A stretch of 20,752 nucleotides of DNA from a virus: the IMG/VR virus record IMGVR_UViG_3300032282_002562, positions 1 through 20,752 of that record. One strand, given 5' to 3'. Both the position numbers and the translations under genes were made by a program. Position 1 is the first letter of the stretch; each line of letters starts with the position of its first letter. Under the pieces are notes generated by a model that saw only the letters and a program-made list of their open reading frames with translations, made no database searches and was not told the DNA's origin. Shown here in pieces: positions 1-8,581 of this stretch.

Positions 1-104
1 GCAGAAGCATGTGATATTTTTACTAATGCGCTGTTGCTGTAAGAACTGAAAGTTATTGTATTACAAACAGATTCTGTTCCGAGTGGTTTAATTATTGCTG
101 CCAT
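1..104 (-). CDS. Partial conserved small phage protein (N-terminus only)
   Basis: An open frame starts with ATG at 104-102 and runs off the left edge after 34 full codons. It begins MAAIIKPLGTESV and continues with a Ser/Asn-rich stretch. The start overlaps the stop of the upstream gene as TAATG (one shared base), and GGGGAG six bases before the ATG is a good ribosome site, so translation is probably coupled. The position, after 67 and the zinc-ribbon gene and before the expected protease 21, suggests a small head or virion-associated protein. The phrase P-x-G-T-E-S-V near the start reminds me of small conserved proteins in marine T4-like phages, but this is memory, not a search. Function unknown. 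Confidence 0.6.
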   Translation of the reverse strand, partial: MAAIIKPLGTESVCNTITFSSYSNSALVKISHAS

Positions 105-931
105 TATACTCTCCCCGTATCACCAATATTACCAGAAGGGTAATTTCCGGAAGTTAAATCAACTTGACCATCTGATGGTGCTGATTCTTTTTCTTCTTTT
201 TTTGGCTTGCCTTTTTTCTTTTTGCCATCTTCAAGCATCGGCATTGCAAGATCTTCATTCATTTTAGAATCAAGATAATCAGCAACGGTGTCAAGATAAT
301 CAGAACCTTTTGTAATTTTTGATTGGACCCAAGCTTCTAACTGACCTTCGCCTTTAAGATGTTGCATTAAACGAGCAATAGCACGACCAGCTGTTGCTAA
401 CTCATTACGAGCCATATCAAACTCATAATCAGCTTCTTCTTTTAGCTTTGACTTTTCAGGATGCATTCCATAATAAGCGCCAAGAGCCATACGTTGACGC
501 TCTTTAGTTGATTTACCTGCAAACTTTGGATTCTTTGAATGGACAAAATCAGAAATAGTTTCGCCAGCAGTTGTTGACTTAGATAATACTTCACTTAAAC
601 CTTTTTTACCGCTTAGGAGAAGTTTTTTAGAACCTTTTTTGTTCATTGCACCACAACCGCAAGAATCACCTTCTTCATACATATTTCCGCATGATTCACA
701 TTTCATTTTTGATGATTCATAAACAGATTCTTTTTGTTTAGGAAATTTAGCTTCTTTTGTTTTCCCTTTATATGTATCATCTGTATTACCAACGCGATCT
801 GCATGTTTTTCAATCTCATGCTTTGCAGCAAAAGCCTGACCATCTTTAGACTTTTCCCAGTCAGATAAGTCCATCTTTTCTTTCTTGCTGGACTTAACAC
901 CAGCTAAAATTGTCTTAAGATCTTTAGCCAT
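104..931 (-). CDS. Zinc-ribbon protein in the gene 68 position, putative prohead or virion protein
   Basis: A 275-residue, Lys-rich hydrophilic protein. Residues 1-75 are charged and probably disordered. C78-x2-C81 and C91-x-C93 form a likely zinc knuckle. Residues 131-155 are a basic segment (NPKFAGKSTKERQRMALGAY), and residues 165-224 look helical (ADYEFDMARNELATAGRAIA and following). The tail is Lys/Glu-rich. The last two segments recall conserved proteins of marine T4-like phages. ATG at 931 is preceded by AAAGGA. In T4 the slot after gene 67 holds prohead core protein 68 (141 residues); this protein is about twice as long and I see no clear sequence match, so the head role is inferred from position only. 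Confidence 0.7.
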   Translation of the reverse strand: MAKDLKTILAGVKSSKKEKMDLSDWEKSKDGQAFAAKHEIEKHADRVGNTDDTYKGKTKEAKFPKQKESVYESSKMKCESCGNMYEEGDSCGCGAMNKKGSKKLLLSGKKGLSEVLSKSTTAGETISDFVHSKNPKFAGKSTKERQRMALGAYYGMHPEKSKLKEEADYEFDMARNELATAGRAIARLMQHLKGEGQLEAWVQSKITKGSDYLDTVADYLDSKMNEDLAMPMLEDGKKKKGKPKKEEKESAPSDGQVDLTSGNYPSGNIGDTGRV

Positions 932-945
932 TTTTTTTCCTTTAA

Positions 946-1146
946 TTATTCTGTATCTTCTGTATCTTCTGACTCATTTTGATCATAACCATACATCTGT
1001 TGAGCAATCTGTATTTTTTTATTATTAACAGCAGCTTGTAATCTATCAACAATAAGATCATTAAATGCTTGTTCAAATTCTACAGGTTTTTGTTCCAAAG
1101 CAGTTGAAACTAAATCTTGTAATTCATATTTATAATTATCTGTCAT
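946..1146 (-). CDS. gp67: Prohead core protein (T4 gp67-like)
   Basis: A 66-residue protein with a helical body and an acidic C-terminus rich in Glu and Asp (NESEDTEDTE). T4 gp67 is 80 residues, lies directly after portal gene 20, and has the same plan: an amphipathic N-terminal part followed by an acidic tail. The pattern AF..LIVDRLQAAVNNKKIQIA here resembles the corresponding part of T4 gp67. The family is an internal scaffold component of the prohead and is processed by protease 21 during maturation. The gene starts five bases after the gene 20 stop, and its ribosome site AGGA lies at the end of gene 20. The assignment rests on size, composition and position more than on identity. Confidence 0.75.
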   Translation of the reverse strand: MTDNYKYELQDLVSTALEQKPVEFEQAFNDLIVDRLQAAVNNKKIQIAQQMYGYDQNESEDTEDTE

Positions 1147-1151
1147 ATCAA

Positions 1152-2915
1152 TTATCCTTGGTTTGGTGCGCTAGACATTTGTTTAACAATATCAGGGTTT
1201 TTGGCAACAATTTGTACTGCTCTTTTATAAGCAGATTCATCTTGCATATTTCTATTGTTACCTTTTTTCTTCATCTGATCTACTGTAACTAATGCCTGTC
1301 TAACTTTTTCATACTTATTAGATTCTTCAGGAGTTTGTTGTTGTTGTTCGCCTTGTCCTTGTTGCATTTCAGAATTATGTTGAGCAATCATTTGAACATT
1401 TTGTTCAATTGCTGGATTAATCCAACGTGGTTCCTGAGTTGCATTTTCAGCATTAATTTGAGCGTCATATTCAACAATTTTATCATCTGACTGTTTAAGA
1501 ATATTTTTACGAATCCAGCTGTGTGGGTAATATTTACCAGCCATATCTTGAAAATTACGAGCAAGGTTAATTCTTGCTTCTGCAATTTCATTATCTTTTA
1601 ACTCAGTAAAATAATTATCTTTGGCAAAATCAAATTTAACATCATGTACTAAATCATGCCATTCTTCAATAGTCATAATACCTTTTAATACCAATTGTTT
1701 TTCCATAATCGCTAAAAACAATTGAGAAAATTTTGAACGAAGGCGAATAATAAAACGCCCAAATTTTAATTCGTCTCTGGTAATTTCTGTTGCTCTGCCA
1801 ATTGAAAATAGAGCATCAGAGTTTAATCTTGAAACTGGAACGTTAAGTGTTTGTAGAAATTTCTTTTGGAAATAAAGAACATCATCCATTTGGCCAAGTG
1901 TTTGACCGCCAGGAAGCGTGGTAACCTCTGTACCCCTTCCTCCTTCACGACGAGGAAGCCAATAATCCTCCAACATCGTCATGAATTTGCGATCATCCCT
2001 AACTTCACCAGTAGATGCATCATAAATTAATCTATTCTTATGCTTAACCATAATGTCGCGTACATACTGTTCAGCTTTAATCTTAGGTAAATTACCAACG
2101 TCAATATACCAAATACGACGTTCTGGTGCACGAGCAAGACGATAAATTACAAGAGCATCTTCGAGAGTACGTAGCTGGTTCAATGCCTTAATAGCTTTAT
2201 GTAAATATGATAAAACCATTGTGCCTTGGTTATCAGTTAATCCTGATGTTACATGAAGAATAGAATCCTTGGCAATTCTTAAACCAGATGTTGCTGGACC
2301 TGTAGTTTTATTACCATAACTAAATCCTTTATCATTGAAAATATAATATTCATTGATAGTTTTAGTTACCATAGCATCGCCGCTGGCAGCAGTTGAATTA
2401 ATTTTCTTTCTTGCGATTTCTCTTACTTTACGAATTTTACGTGGGTCAATGTATCGAACTTCTTTAATGCCTTCTCTGGGCGTATTTTCATCGACAATAA
2501 CATGATAGTATAAACGTCCATCAATATACCAACGTCTGTAAATGTCATAAGCGTGTTTATTAAAATCTAAAATTCTTAAACATGATTGAAATTCATCACG
2601 AATAACTTTTTTAATATTATCTGAAATTTTAGTATTATCTAAATTGATAGTTACAATTTGATCTTCGTCAATAGACATTGTTTCATTAACAATTTCATCA
2701 ACGGCTGCATCACATTCTGGCTGTAATGCCATTTCACGATATTTGGTAACAAGCTCTGCTTCTGTTCTTACTGTACCATCAAGGTCAACGTAAGTACCAA
2801 ATGAACCACCAGCTGCAACAACTACTGCGCCATCATCCGACTCTTTTGGAGCAAATGATGTTACCTTATCAACCTGATCTTTTTTTTTGAATTCAAATCC
2901 GAATAATTCTGCCAT
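1152..2915 (-). CDS. gp20: Portal vertex protein of the head (gp20)
   Basis: A 587-residue protein; T4 gp20 has 524. It forms the dodecameric ring at the unique head vertex, through which DNA enters and to which terminase and the neck bind. The central part carries hallmark phrases of the T4 portal family: RYIDPRKIRKVREI near residue 160, LARAPERRIWYIDVGNLPK near 255-275, YWLPRREGGRGTEVTTLPGG near 320-340, and LQTLNVPVSRLNSDALFSIG near 355-375. The C-terminal 60 residues are Gln-rich and polar. ATG at 2915 has GGAG six bases upstream, and a strong hairpin lies just before it. The protein sits between tube gene 19 and core gene 67, as in T4. Confidence 0.95.
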   Translation of the reverse strand: MAELFGFEFKKKDQVDKVTSFAPKESDDGAVVVAAGGSFGTYVDLDGTVRTEAELVTKYREMALQPECDAAVDEIVNETMSIDEDQIVTINLDNTKISDNIKKVIRDEFQSCLRILDFNKHAYDIYRRWYIDGRLYYHVIVDENTPREGIKEVRYIDPRKIRKVREIARKKINSTAASGDAMVTKTINEYYIFNDKGFSYGNKTTGPATSGLRIAKDSILHVTSGLTDNQGTMVLSYLHKAIKALNQLRTLEDALVIYRLARAPERRIWYIDVGNLPKIKAEQYVRDIMVKHKNRLIYDASTGEVRDDRKFMTMLEDYWLPRREGGRGTEVTTLPGGQTLGQMDDVLYFQKKFLQTLNVPVSRLNSDALFSIGRATEITRDELKFGRFIIRLRSKFSQLFLAIMEKQLVLKGIMTIEEWHDLVHDVKFDFAKDNYFTELKDNEIAEARINLARNFQDMAGKYYPHSWIRKNILKQSDDKIVEYDAQINAENATQEPRWINPAIEQNVQMIAQHNSEMQQGQGEQQQQTPEESNKYEKVRQALVTVDQMKKKGNNRNMQDESAYKRAVQIVAKNPDIVKQMSSAPNQG

Positions 2916-2930
2916 TTATATCTCCAAAGT

Positions 2931-2951
2931 GGGGAGAATTATATTCTCCCC
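2931..2951 (-). other. Perfect 9-bp inverted repeat in the 19-20 spacer
   Basis: The arms 2931-2939 (GGGGAGAAT) and 2943-2951 (ATTCTCCCC) are exact inverted copies separated by three bases. In the minus-strand transcript this folds to a stem of four G:C pairs at the base and a tight loop. It lies between the gene 19 stop and the gene 20 start, ending about five bases before the gene 20 ribosome site GGAG. No U-run follows in the transcript, so a standard intrinsic terminator is not supported. It could be a processing site, an mRNA stabiliser for the tail-tube transcript, or a brake on gene 20 translation. Confidence 0.7.
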
Positions 2952-2976
2952 TATTACATCATTTAATTTTTTATTT

Positions 2977-3591
2977 TTAGCCTGGACCAAGTGGACCATC
3001 CACAACAGTATCTCCACCATAAACATTAACACCGCCAGCGCTCTTAGAAGAAGATTCAACGCCAGGAGTCCAGTAATCGTATGAAAATGATACTGGGAAC
3101 GTTTCAATATTATTAGTTGTATCCCAATCAAGAGCGATACCACCAATTTCAGTTGGGAAAGCTCCAATAATATTGTAAGATCTAATTACAGAACCATCCT
3201 TAGAATATTGAATAACAGACAAGTCTGACTTGTAATTTTCAGAAGAAACATTTGGATCACGAACATTCGATACCAAGCGATTCATTGCATTAGACCATTT
3301 CTCAAACAATGCACGAACAGAAAAATCCTCATCATTCATTACATTAACTTGCCATGCACCAAATTCTCGATCGCCAGCAAGTTTAATTTTACGTCCAAAA
3401 TAAGGAATTTCAAACTGTCCGATAGTCGAAGCAGGAAGTTCAGCAGTTCTGCAAACGAATTCAAATTTCTGAGTTGATGCTGCGTCGATACCAATACCTT
3501 GTGGTGTTGATAAACGAACATTAAAGAGGGATGGTCTGGCACCACCGTATACCAGACCATTTGACTTAAACGTATTAATATTAAATGGCAT
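2977..3591 (-). CDS. gp19: Tail tube protein (gp19)
   Basis: A 204-residue protein; T4 gp19 has 163. It stacks as hexameric rings to make the inner tube of the contractile tail. Recognisable parts are the N-terminal MPFNINTFKSNGLVYGGARP, the segment TAELPASTIGQFEIPYFGRK near residues 50-70, the FEKWSNAMNRL helix near 115-125, and the EIGGIALDWDTTNNIETFPV strand region near 150-170 followed by FSYDYW. The C-terminal 30 residues are Gly/Ser-rich and longer than in T4. ATG at 3591 has AAGGAG eight bases upstream. It follows sheath gene 18, with a late promoter box over the gene 18 stop, so the tube gene can be expressed on its own at a high level. Confidence 0.93.
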   Translation of the reverse strand: MPFNINTFKSNGLVYGGARPSLFNVRLSTPQGIGIDAASTQKFEFVCRTAELPASTIGQFEIPYFGRKIKLAGDREFGAWQVNVMNDEDFSVRALFEKWSNAMNRLVSNVRDPNVSSENYKSDLSVIQYSKDGSVIRSYNIIGAFPTEIGGIALDWDTTNNIETFPVSFSYDYWTPGVESSSKSAGGVNVYGGDTVVDGPLGPG

Positions 3592-3619
3592 CTTTGTTAC
3601 TCCTTTTGAGTCTTTATTC

Positions 3620-3627
3620 TATTTATT
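3620..3627 (-). promoter_or_regulatory. Late promoter box before gene 19 (AATAAATA)
   Basis: The minus strand reads TTTTAATAAATAGAATA, a one-base variant of the T4 late -10 element TATAAATA. It overlaps the stop codon of gene 18 and lies about 30 bases before the gene 19 start. The same layout is repeated before gene 18, which supports a functional role. In T4, such boxes are read by host RNA polymerase carrying gp55 and gp33 with the sliding clamp. Confidence 0.6.
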
Positions 3628-5623
3628 AAAATTTGCCAACAACTTCGGAGAACTGAACACCAGTAGCAACAGCTACGAAATTCAACTGAATAAAGTTGAT
3701 AGAACGAGCTGGTTTAATATAGATATCACCAACAAACTGGTTGCTGTCGATAACCTGAGGAGTATTATTAGTTTCATCGCATACTACCAAAAAGTCAGTA
3801 ATACCACGGCGACCTTGAATATTTCTCAGATATGGAGTAACAAGATTTTTAAATTGAGATCTTGTGAAAGCATCATTGAACTCGAAGAGAGAATATTTTG
3901 CAGCAGTAGCAATAGCCTTTTCAAGAACAATAAACAAACGACGAACGTTGATACGATCAAATGCCGATGGTTTAGTTTGAAGGGTCTTATCGCCATAAAG
4001 AACAGTTCCCTGACCTGGAAATGTTACAACTGGATTAATATTTTTGGAATAAAGAACATCACGTTCTGCTTTATTTGGATTATAAGCAAGCTTAACGATA
4101 TTCTTAATTTGACCGCGATTGAACCCAGCTGGTGACCACCAAGCATCATTTGTCTGATCAGTGCGAACACAAAGTCCAGCAATATCACCGTTTAATGGAA
4201 TCCAACGATAAACATCATTGTAACGATCATACTGATACTTATACCCGCTGTCCATTACTGCATAAGAAGTGCTACGAAGAGCATTTCTCCAGCTAACAAG
4301 ACCATCTGACTGTGTGCCAAATGCATTTAATGTAACGCCTTTATCTGGAGAAATAAGAGCAACACAATCTTTACGAGTTTCGCAGATGTTATCAATAATG
4401 TAATTAGCGAGTTGGAAGTTTATTGTAGAACCTCCAAGATCGCCACCAAGAGGACGACCCTGAAGAATAAGAGAAACATCAACATCTTCGGCGGAAGCAA
4501 ATAAATTATAAGCTTCAGCTACAGCGCCAAAATTATATGTTGATGTTTCGTCATATCCATCAACACCTAATGTGAACATAATATCTGCTGGAGCAGTAGT
4601 TGTAGAAGTAGCAACATTCATTGCATTAGCTGATGAAGCATTACTTCTATCATTAGCCCACCAAATATAAGCTGAATTTTGATTTATTACATCTTTATAG
4701 TAATTGCTAGTGTTATCTTTTGTTTTAGAATCTGTTGCTCTTGAAAGGCCAGTATAAGCCTCAAGAATAGTTCCTGGCATTCCAGTAAAACTACCACCAT
4801 CATCAACTACAACAATATGAACTTCATCTTTAGCAGATGTATTGCCATTAGCAGCAACATAATCAGATGTACCTGGAGCATTACCAACTACATTAATAAA
4901 TTCCCAATTTCTAACAATATTAGTAGAAGAATAGTCTGTGTGTAATCTATAAGGTTCTGTAAACAAATAAACAGCATTAGCGCCAACAGTAAACATATTT
5001 GCAATCTGCAGATATTGTTGGCCAATTGTACTATTACCAACCAATAATTTGTCGCCAATAGCAAAATTAGAAATAGAAGTTAAATCTAAAGTATTAGCTG
5101 TTTTTTGACCAATTTTAAATCCTAAAGAGTTAGTTAAAGTAACATTTGATTGGTAAGAAGTTGGGTTATCGCAAACAGCAACTCTTAAAGAATTACCAAG
5201 AGCTCCTGGGTATTTGGCGATATAAAGAGCGCCAGATTCAAAAGTTCCATCTTTTAACTGATAATCTGTTTCATTTTTTACAATGCAGCTAGCAGTGTTA
5301 GTAATTGATCCACCATCGGCGATACCAACAGCTGAATATGTAATTCCAGAAGAATCAAAAGTTGTATTTGCAGCACGAGAAATATAAAGAGAATTACCAT
5401 AAGAAAGGAAGTTAGCAGCAGTAAACCATGTTTCTGCATTAAAGCTGGTTGGTTTACCAAATCTTTTTATAAGGCTATTTTCTGTATCTACAAGAATTCT
5501 TTCGCCGATTGGACCCCAACGAAAAACACCAGCAATGGCGCCAACAGAAGTTGCAACAGCAGGAACAACTGTTGTTAGGTCGATCTCGGAAACATTTACA
5601 CCTGGGCTTAATTGGAATGCCAT
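3626..5623 (-). CDS. gp18: Contractile tail sheath protein (gp18)
   Basis: A 665-residue protein; T4 gp18 has 659. It forms the helical sheath that contracts to drive the tube into the cell. The N-terminus FQLSPGVNVSEIDLTTVVPA is typical of the family. The conserved C-terminal core is clear: WWSPAGFNRGQIKNIVKLAY near 490-510, INPVVTFPGQGTVLYGDKTL near 530-550, INVRRLFIVLEKAIATAAKY near 560-580, and a final strand set ending FVAVATGVQFSEVVGKF. The middle domain (about 100-420) is the variable, surface-exposed region. ATG at 5623 has AAGGAG seven bases upstream. It is followed by tube gene 19 after a short gap and preceded by its own late promoter box. Confidence 0.96.
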   Translation of the reverse strand: MAFQLSPGVNVSEIDLTTVVPAVATSVGAIAGVFRWGPIGERILVDTENSLIKRFGKPTSFNAETWFTAANFLSYGNSLYISRAANTTFDSSGITYSAVGIADGGSITNTASCIVKNETDYQLKDGTFESGALYIAKYPGALGNSLRVAVCDNPTSYQSNVTLTNSLGFKIGQKTANTLDLTSISNFAIGDKLLVGNSTIGQQYLQIANMFTVGANAVYLFTEPYRLHTDYSSTNIVRNWEFINVVGNAPGTSDYVAANGNTSAKDEVHIVVVDDGGSFTGMPGTILEAYTGLSRATDSKTKDNTSNYYKDVINQNSAYIWWANDRSNASSANAMNVATSTTTAPADIMFTLGVDGYDETSTYNFGAVAEAYNLFASAEDVDVSLILQGRPLGGDLGGSTINFQLANYIIDNICETRKDCVALISPDKGVTLNAFGTQSDGLVSWRNALRSTSYAVMDSGYKYQYDRYNDVYRWIPLNGDIAGLCVRTDQTNDAWWSPAGFNRGQIKNIVKLAYNPNKAERDVLYSKNINPVVTFPGQGTVLYGDKTLQTKPSAFDRINVRRLFIVLEKAIATAAKYSLFEFNDAFTRSQFKNLVTPYLRNIQGRRGITDFLVVCDETNNTPQVIDSNQFVGDIYIKPARSINFIQLNFVAVATGVQFSEVVGKF

Positions 5624-5665
5624 ATTAATTCTCCTTTTTGTGGAATATATTAAAGTATTTTATTT

Positions 5666-5673
5666 TATTTATT
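5666..5673 (-). promoter_or_regulatory. Late promoter box before gene 18 (AATAAATA)
   Basis: The minus strand reads TTTTAATAAATAAAATAAAA across the end of gene 17. The box is AATAAATA, one base off the T4 late consensus, and it overlaps the gene 17 stop codon. It lies about 45 bases before the gene 18 ATG. The surrounding bases closely match the box before gene 19. Strong late transcription of the sheath gene fits its high copy number in the virion. Confidence 0.6.
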
Positions 5674-7321
5674 AAAAGTCTTCCTTTACATTCCACATCC
5701 AACTGTCAGGCACAAATTTCTCTAAAGGTTCACTATCAAAATTATTACCCCTACCATCATCAAAAAAGCCAAAAGGAGACATATCTTGTTCCATATCTTC
5801 TTCAGTTTTTTCCCTCAATGACATAAGGGTGTTAATATTCGTATAGTCTTTAAAATATTGTTGCTCAGATAACCAAGCAAATAATACCAAACACATAACC
5901 AAATCGTCATGTTTACCAGACTCAGCCTCAAAGGAATTACCTCTTTTCGAGAAAGTGGATAATTCATTAATTGTATTAAAATCATTAATAATAAGTTGGT
6001 TCTGTTCTATTAATAATTTAAGAATGGAACAACCAATAGATTTGACTATTTTAGTTGTTCTAATACCCTTATCCACATTAGTTCCACCAAATCCACCAGT
6101 TATTCGTTTTCCGGAACGTCCAGCGTTTTCAGTAAACAATACATTCTCATATCCAAAATCATAATGTAAAGAGTGAGAAACCTGTTCACCAATGTCATTA
6201 ACTTCGACTAAAACAGAGGAATTATTATATGCTTTGGCAACTCTATGAATAACATCGGCATAATCAACTGGTGAAATAGAATTATTGCGATACATACAAG
6301 CTTGTTGGTATGGCATTTTTGTTACATCTAGTAACTGGAAAGCTGAATAGTCAAGTCCTTTACCACGGGAAACGTCGCAGACCATAAGATAAACATGCCC
6401 TTCTGTTGGGGCATAATACTGTGTCAATCCATCTCTATCAACTATAGATGGTTGGTGGACTAATTCTTTAAGTTTCCAACCTGCAATAAGTGTTCCGGAA
6501 GAACCAAGGAATTCGCAATTATATTCCTGCTCAAATTTTTCAGTATCAAAGTTCATAGCAGCTAATGTGTCTTGACGCCACCCTTCATTTCTTCCAGGAA
6601 CATCTTGCCAGTTAACTTTAATATATTGATACTGATTTCTTTTTTCATTGGCGTTTAACCATATACTGTAAAAATGGTTTAATCCATTTGGCGTAGACAC
6701 AAGAATAATTTTTGATTCATTACCAGAAGAAATCGTAGGATAAACTGAGGTAAAAAACTCATCCCAATTTTCAATGAACGCCGCTTCGTCAATAAACAAA
6801 AGGTTGATGGAATAACCACGAATAGCATCAGTTGATGTAGCAGCGGCTATAACACGGCTATTATTTTCAAGCTCAAACGAACCTTTATTCCATTCTTTAA
6901 CACCCTGTTGTAACCATTTAGGTAGGTGCTGATAAGCAAGCTGAATACGACCAAGAATTTCTCTGGCCGTATCGCCTTTATTAGCAAGGAGCGCGACTGT
7001 TTTATCAGCATGGAATATAATATACCAAAGAATAAAAGCGCAGGTTGTTGTTGACTTACCAGCCTGTCTGGCAGTTGTTATAATATTAAAACGATTAGCA
7101 GCAAATGATCTTAACATAGTTTTTTGATAATCATAAAGTTTGAAATTAATCAAACCTTCATTTATGCTAATTATTTTCATATATGTTTCGGTAAAATATA
7201 CTGGATCTTGAGAGCATTTAATATACTCTTGAACAAGATCTGGAGTCCATTCAATAGATTGATTAGACTTTTTAAGTAGTATATTACCTTTATAACCTTT
7301 TAAATTATCTATCTCGTTCAA
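5672..7321 (-). CDS. gp17: Terminase large subunit, DNA packaging motor (gp17)
   Basis: A 549-residue protein; T4 gp17 has 610, and the difference is mainly a shorter N-terminus. The ATPase domain has Walker A ARQAGKST at 84-91 and Walker B LLFIDEAAF at 174-182 with catalytic E179, plus an ST-P coupling motif at 209-211. The RNase H-like nuclease domain has acidic residues D316 (VCDVSRGKGLDY), E373 (LVEVND) and D472-D473 (KHDDLVM), which align with the T4 triad D401, E458 and D542. It cuts concatemeric DNA and pumps it into the prohead through the portal. The start is TTG at 7321, just after the gene 16 stop. No ATG is available nearby, the frame closes at TGA only four codons upstream, and the ribosome site is weak. 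Confidence 0.96.
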   Translation of the reverse strand: MNEIDNLKGYKGNILLKKSNQSIEWTPDLVQEYIKCSQDPVYFTETYMKIISINEGLINFKLYDYQKTMLRSFAANRFNIITTARQAGKSTTTCAFILWYIIFHADKTVALLANKGDTAREILGRIQLAYQHLPKWLQQGVKEWNKGSFELENNSRVIAAATSTDAIRGYSINLLFIDEAAFIENWDEFFTSVYPTISSGNESKIILVSTPNGLNHFYSIWLNANEKRNQYQYIKVNWQDVPGRNEGWRQDTLAAMNFDTEKFEQEYNCEFLGSSGTLIAGWKLKELVHQPSIVDRDGLTQYYAPTEGHVYLMVCDVSRGKGLDYSAFQLLDVTKMPYQQACMYRNNSISPVDYADVIHRVAKAYNNSSVLVEVNDIGEQVSHSLHYDFGYENVLFTENAGRSGKRITGGFGGTNVDKGIRTTKIVKSIGCSILKLLIEQNQLIINDFNTINELSTFSKRGNSFEAESGKHDDLVMCLVLFAWLSEQQYFKDYTNINTLMSLREKTEEDMEQDMSPFGFFDDGRGNNFDSEPLEKFVPDSWMWNVKEDF

Positions 7322-7322
7322 A

Positions 7323-7736
7323 TTATTTTCTCATATCAGATATAACTTTTTGCAACTCAGCTGTTGATCCAACAAATAAATTGTTAGTAACATTTTGTGC
7401 CTTTTCATTCATTGGTGAATCGATTGCTTGTATTTGTCTAATTTTAGATTGTAATTCTAATAATTCTTTATTAGCATTTACTACAGAATCCATTAATTTA
7501 CCAAGAACTTCATATGCTCTTGGACTTTGTGAACTTTCTGCTATTTCAGATAACTTATAAATCGCCTCAGTTCCATTTTCAATAACAGAAACAATATGCG
7601 ATCTGGCTGATTCAAAATCAGCTCCAGCACTATCATTGTGAGCATCAGCAATTATTTTTTTAACCGAATCTTGCGCAGCGATTGGCGTCAGCCCTAAAGC
7701 TTTGCCAATCGGATCATTATTATTTTCTTGACTCAT
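7323..7736 (-). CDS. gp16: Terminase small subunit (gp16)
   Basis: A 137-residue, mostly helical protein; T4 gp16 has 164. The segment from about residue 50 to 110 (SHIVSVIENGTEAIYKLSEI and following) fits the long coiled-coil core of the T4-type small terminase. It binds DNA and regulates gp17 ATPase and nuclease action at the start of packaging. The start ATG overlaps the gene 15 stop as ATGA, and gene 17 starts one base after its stop, so 15, 16 and 17 are translationally linked. The identification rests on position, length and helical content, because small terminases diverge fast, but the order 15-16-17 makes it secure. Confidence 0.88.
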   Translation of the reverse strand: MSQENNNDPIGKALGLTPIAAQDSVKKIIADAHNDSAGADFESARSHIVSVIENGTEAIYKLSEIAESSQSPRAYEVLGKLMDSVVNANKELLELQSKIRQIQAIDSPMNEKAQNVTNNLFVGSTAELQKVISDMRK

Positions 7737-8575
7737 TGTAACTCATCTTCATTAAATATTTGAGTGATAAACCCATAATCGTCATTGACATTTATTTCTC
7801 TATAAGGTATAGTATTACTAATGTTACTTGTAGGTTGGCCTCCTACAGTTAATCCAGGTTGAACAGTAACTCTTTCTGAAATAGCTGTAACACCAACTGC
7901 ATCAGCAAGTTTTCCATCAGCGACTTCCGGAATATAAAAATTAGTTTCAACGAATTTAATAACACCAGCTTTTCTTACTGGTCCATATATATAGCCTTTT
8001 AAAATAAGATCTAATGTCCAAATAATAGCTCTACGATTTTTGAAATCGCCGTCATAATTATCACTATAAGAAATATTATTAAGTATAATAGGAATATCCA
8101 TATTAATTTCCATATCTGGAATTAACTTAACAGAAGTTGTCCAGTCTGGCGTAAAGTAAGGTAAAATCTGTTCAATTATTTTTGTACCATCTTCGGCGTT
8201 TTTGGCGTAAATATAAACTTTGAAATCAAAATTATATGGAACAGGATTATATTGATAATTCATTTTATTGTTATCTGCGTTTTTAACAGAAGATTTACCA
8301 ATAGTGTTTAATTTTCTTGACCCATCATATTTAATTTGCCCCATCTCAAATGAAATCATTGGCAAAGTAAGTGTTGCTGACTGCCTAGCAATAGCTGGAT
8401 CTTGAATAACTCTGGCTAACATTTTATCTTTGGGACCATATGTAACAGGAATACTATTTAAAGCAGTTTGATTGCCAGAACTATCTGATTTAGTAATTTT
8501 AATATCGTTAAACAAAGTACCAACAAGGATAACATATTTGCGAATAGTTTGAAAATAAAATGTATGTCCGAAAAT
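7733..8575 (-). CDS. gp15: Tail sheath stabiliser and tail terminator (gp15), non-AUG start
   Basis: The protein caps the finished tail and joins it to the neck. Conserved parts are the N-terminal TIRKYVILVGTLFNDIKI, the VPYNFDFKVYIYAKN strand near the middle, and IIEQILPYFTPDW, which matches the T4 gp15 phrase EQILPYFQPHF. The first ordinary start codon in frame is TTG at 8515, but the family N-terminus extends beyond it: codons from 8575 read (I)FGHTFYFQTIRKY, matching T4 MFGYFYNSSFRRY. There is no ATG, GTG or TTG there. The codon at the matching position is ATT at 8575-8573, with GGAGG six bases before it. From this start the product is 280 residues (T4: 272). The coordinates assume the ATT start. 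Confidence 0.87.
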   Translation of the reverse strand: MFGHTFYFQTIRKYVILVGTLFNDIKITKSDSSGNQTALNSIPVTYGPKDKMLARVIQDPAIARQSATLTLPMISFEMGQIKYDGSRKLNTIGKSSVKNADNNKMNYQYNPVPYNFDFKVYIYAKNAEDGTKIIEQILPYFTPDWTTSVKLIPDMEINMDIPIILNNISYSDNYDGDFKNRRAIIWTLDLILKGYIYGPVRKAGVIKFVETNFYIPEVADGKLADAVGVTAISERVTVQPGLTVGGQPTSNISNTIPYREINVNDDYGFITQIFNEDELQ

Positions 8576-8581
8576 GTTACA

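Noticed and set aside
703-900. A second minus-strand frame inside the zinc-ribbon gene.
   Set aside because: It is an out-of-frame shadow of the 104-931 gene, whose start and composition are far better supported.
2931-2951. Hairpin considered as an intrinsic terminator.
   Set aside because: No run of U follows the stem in the minus-strand transcript, so it is listed as an inverted repeat of unknown role.
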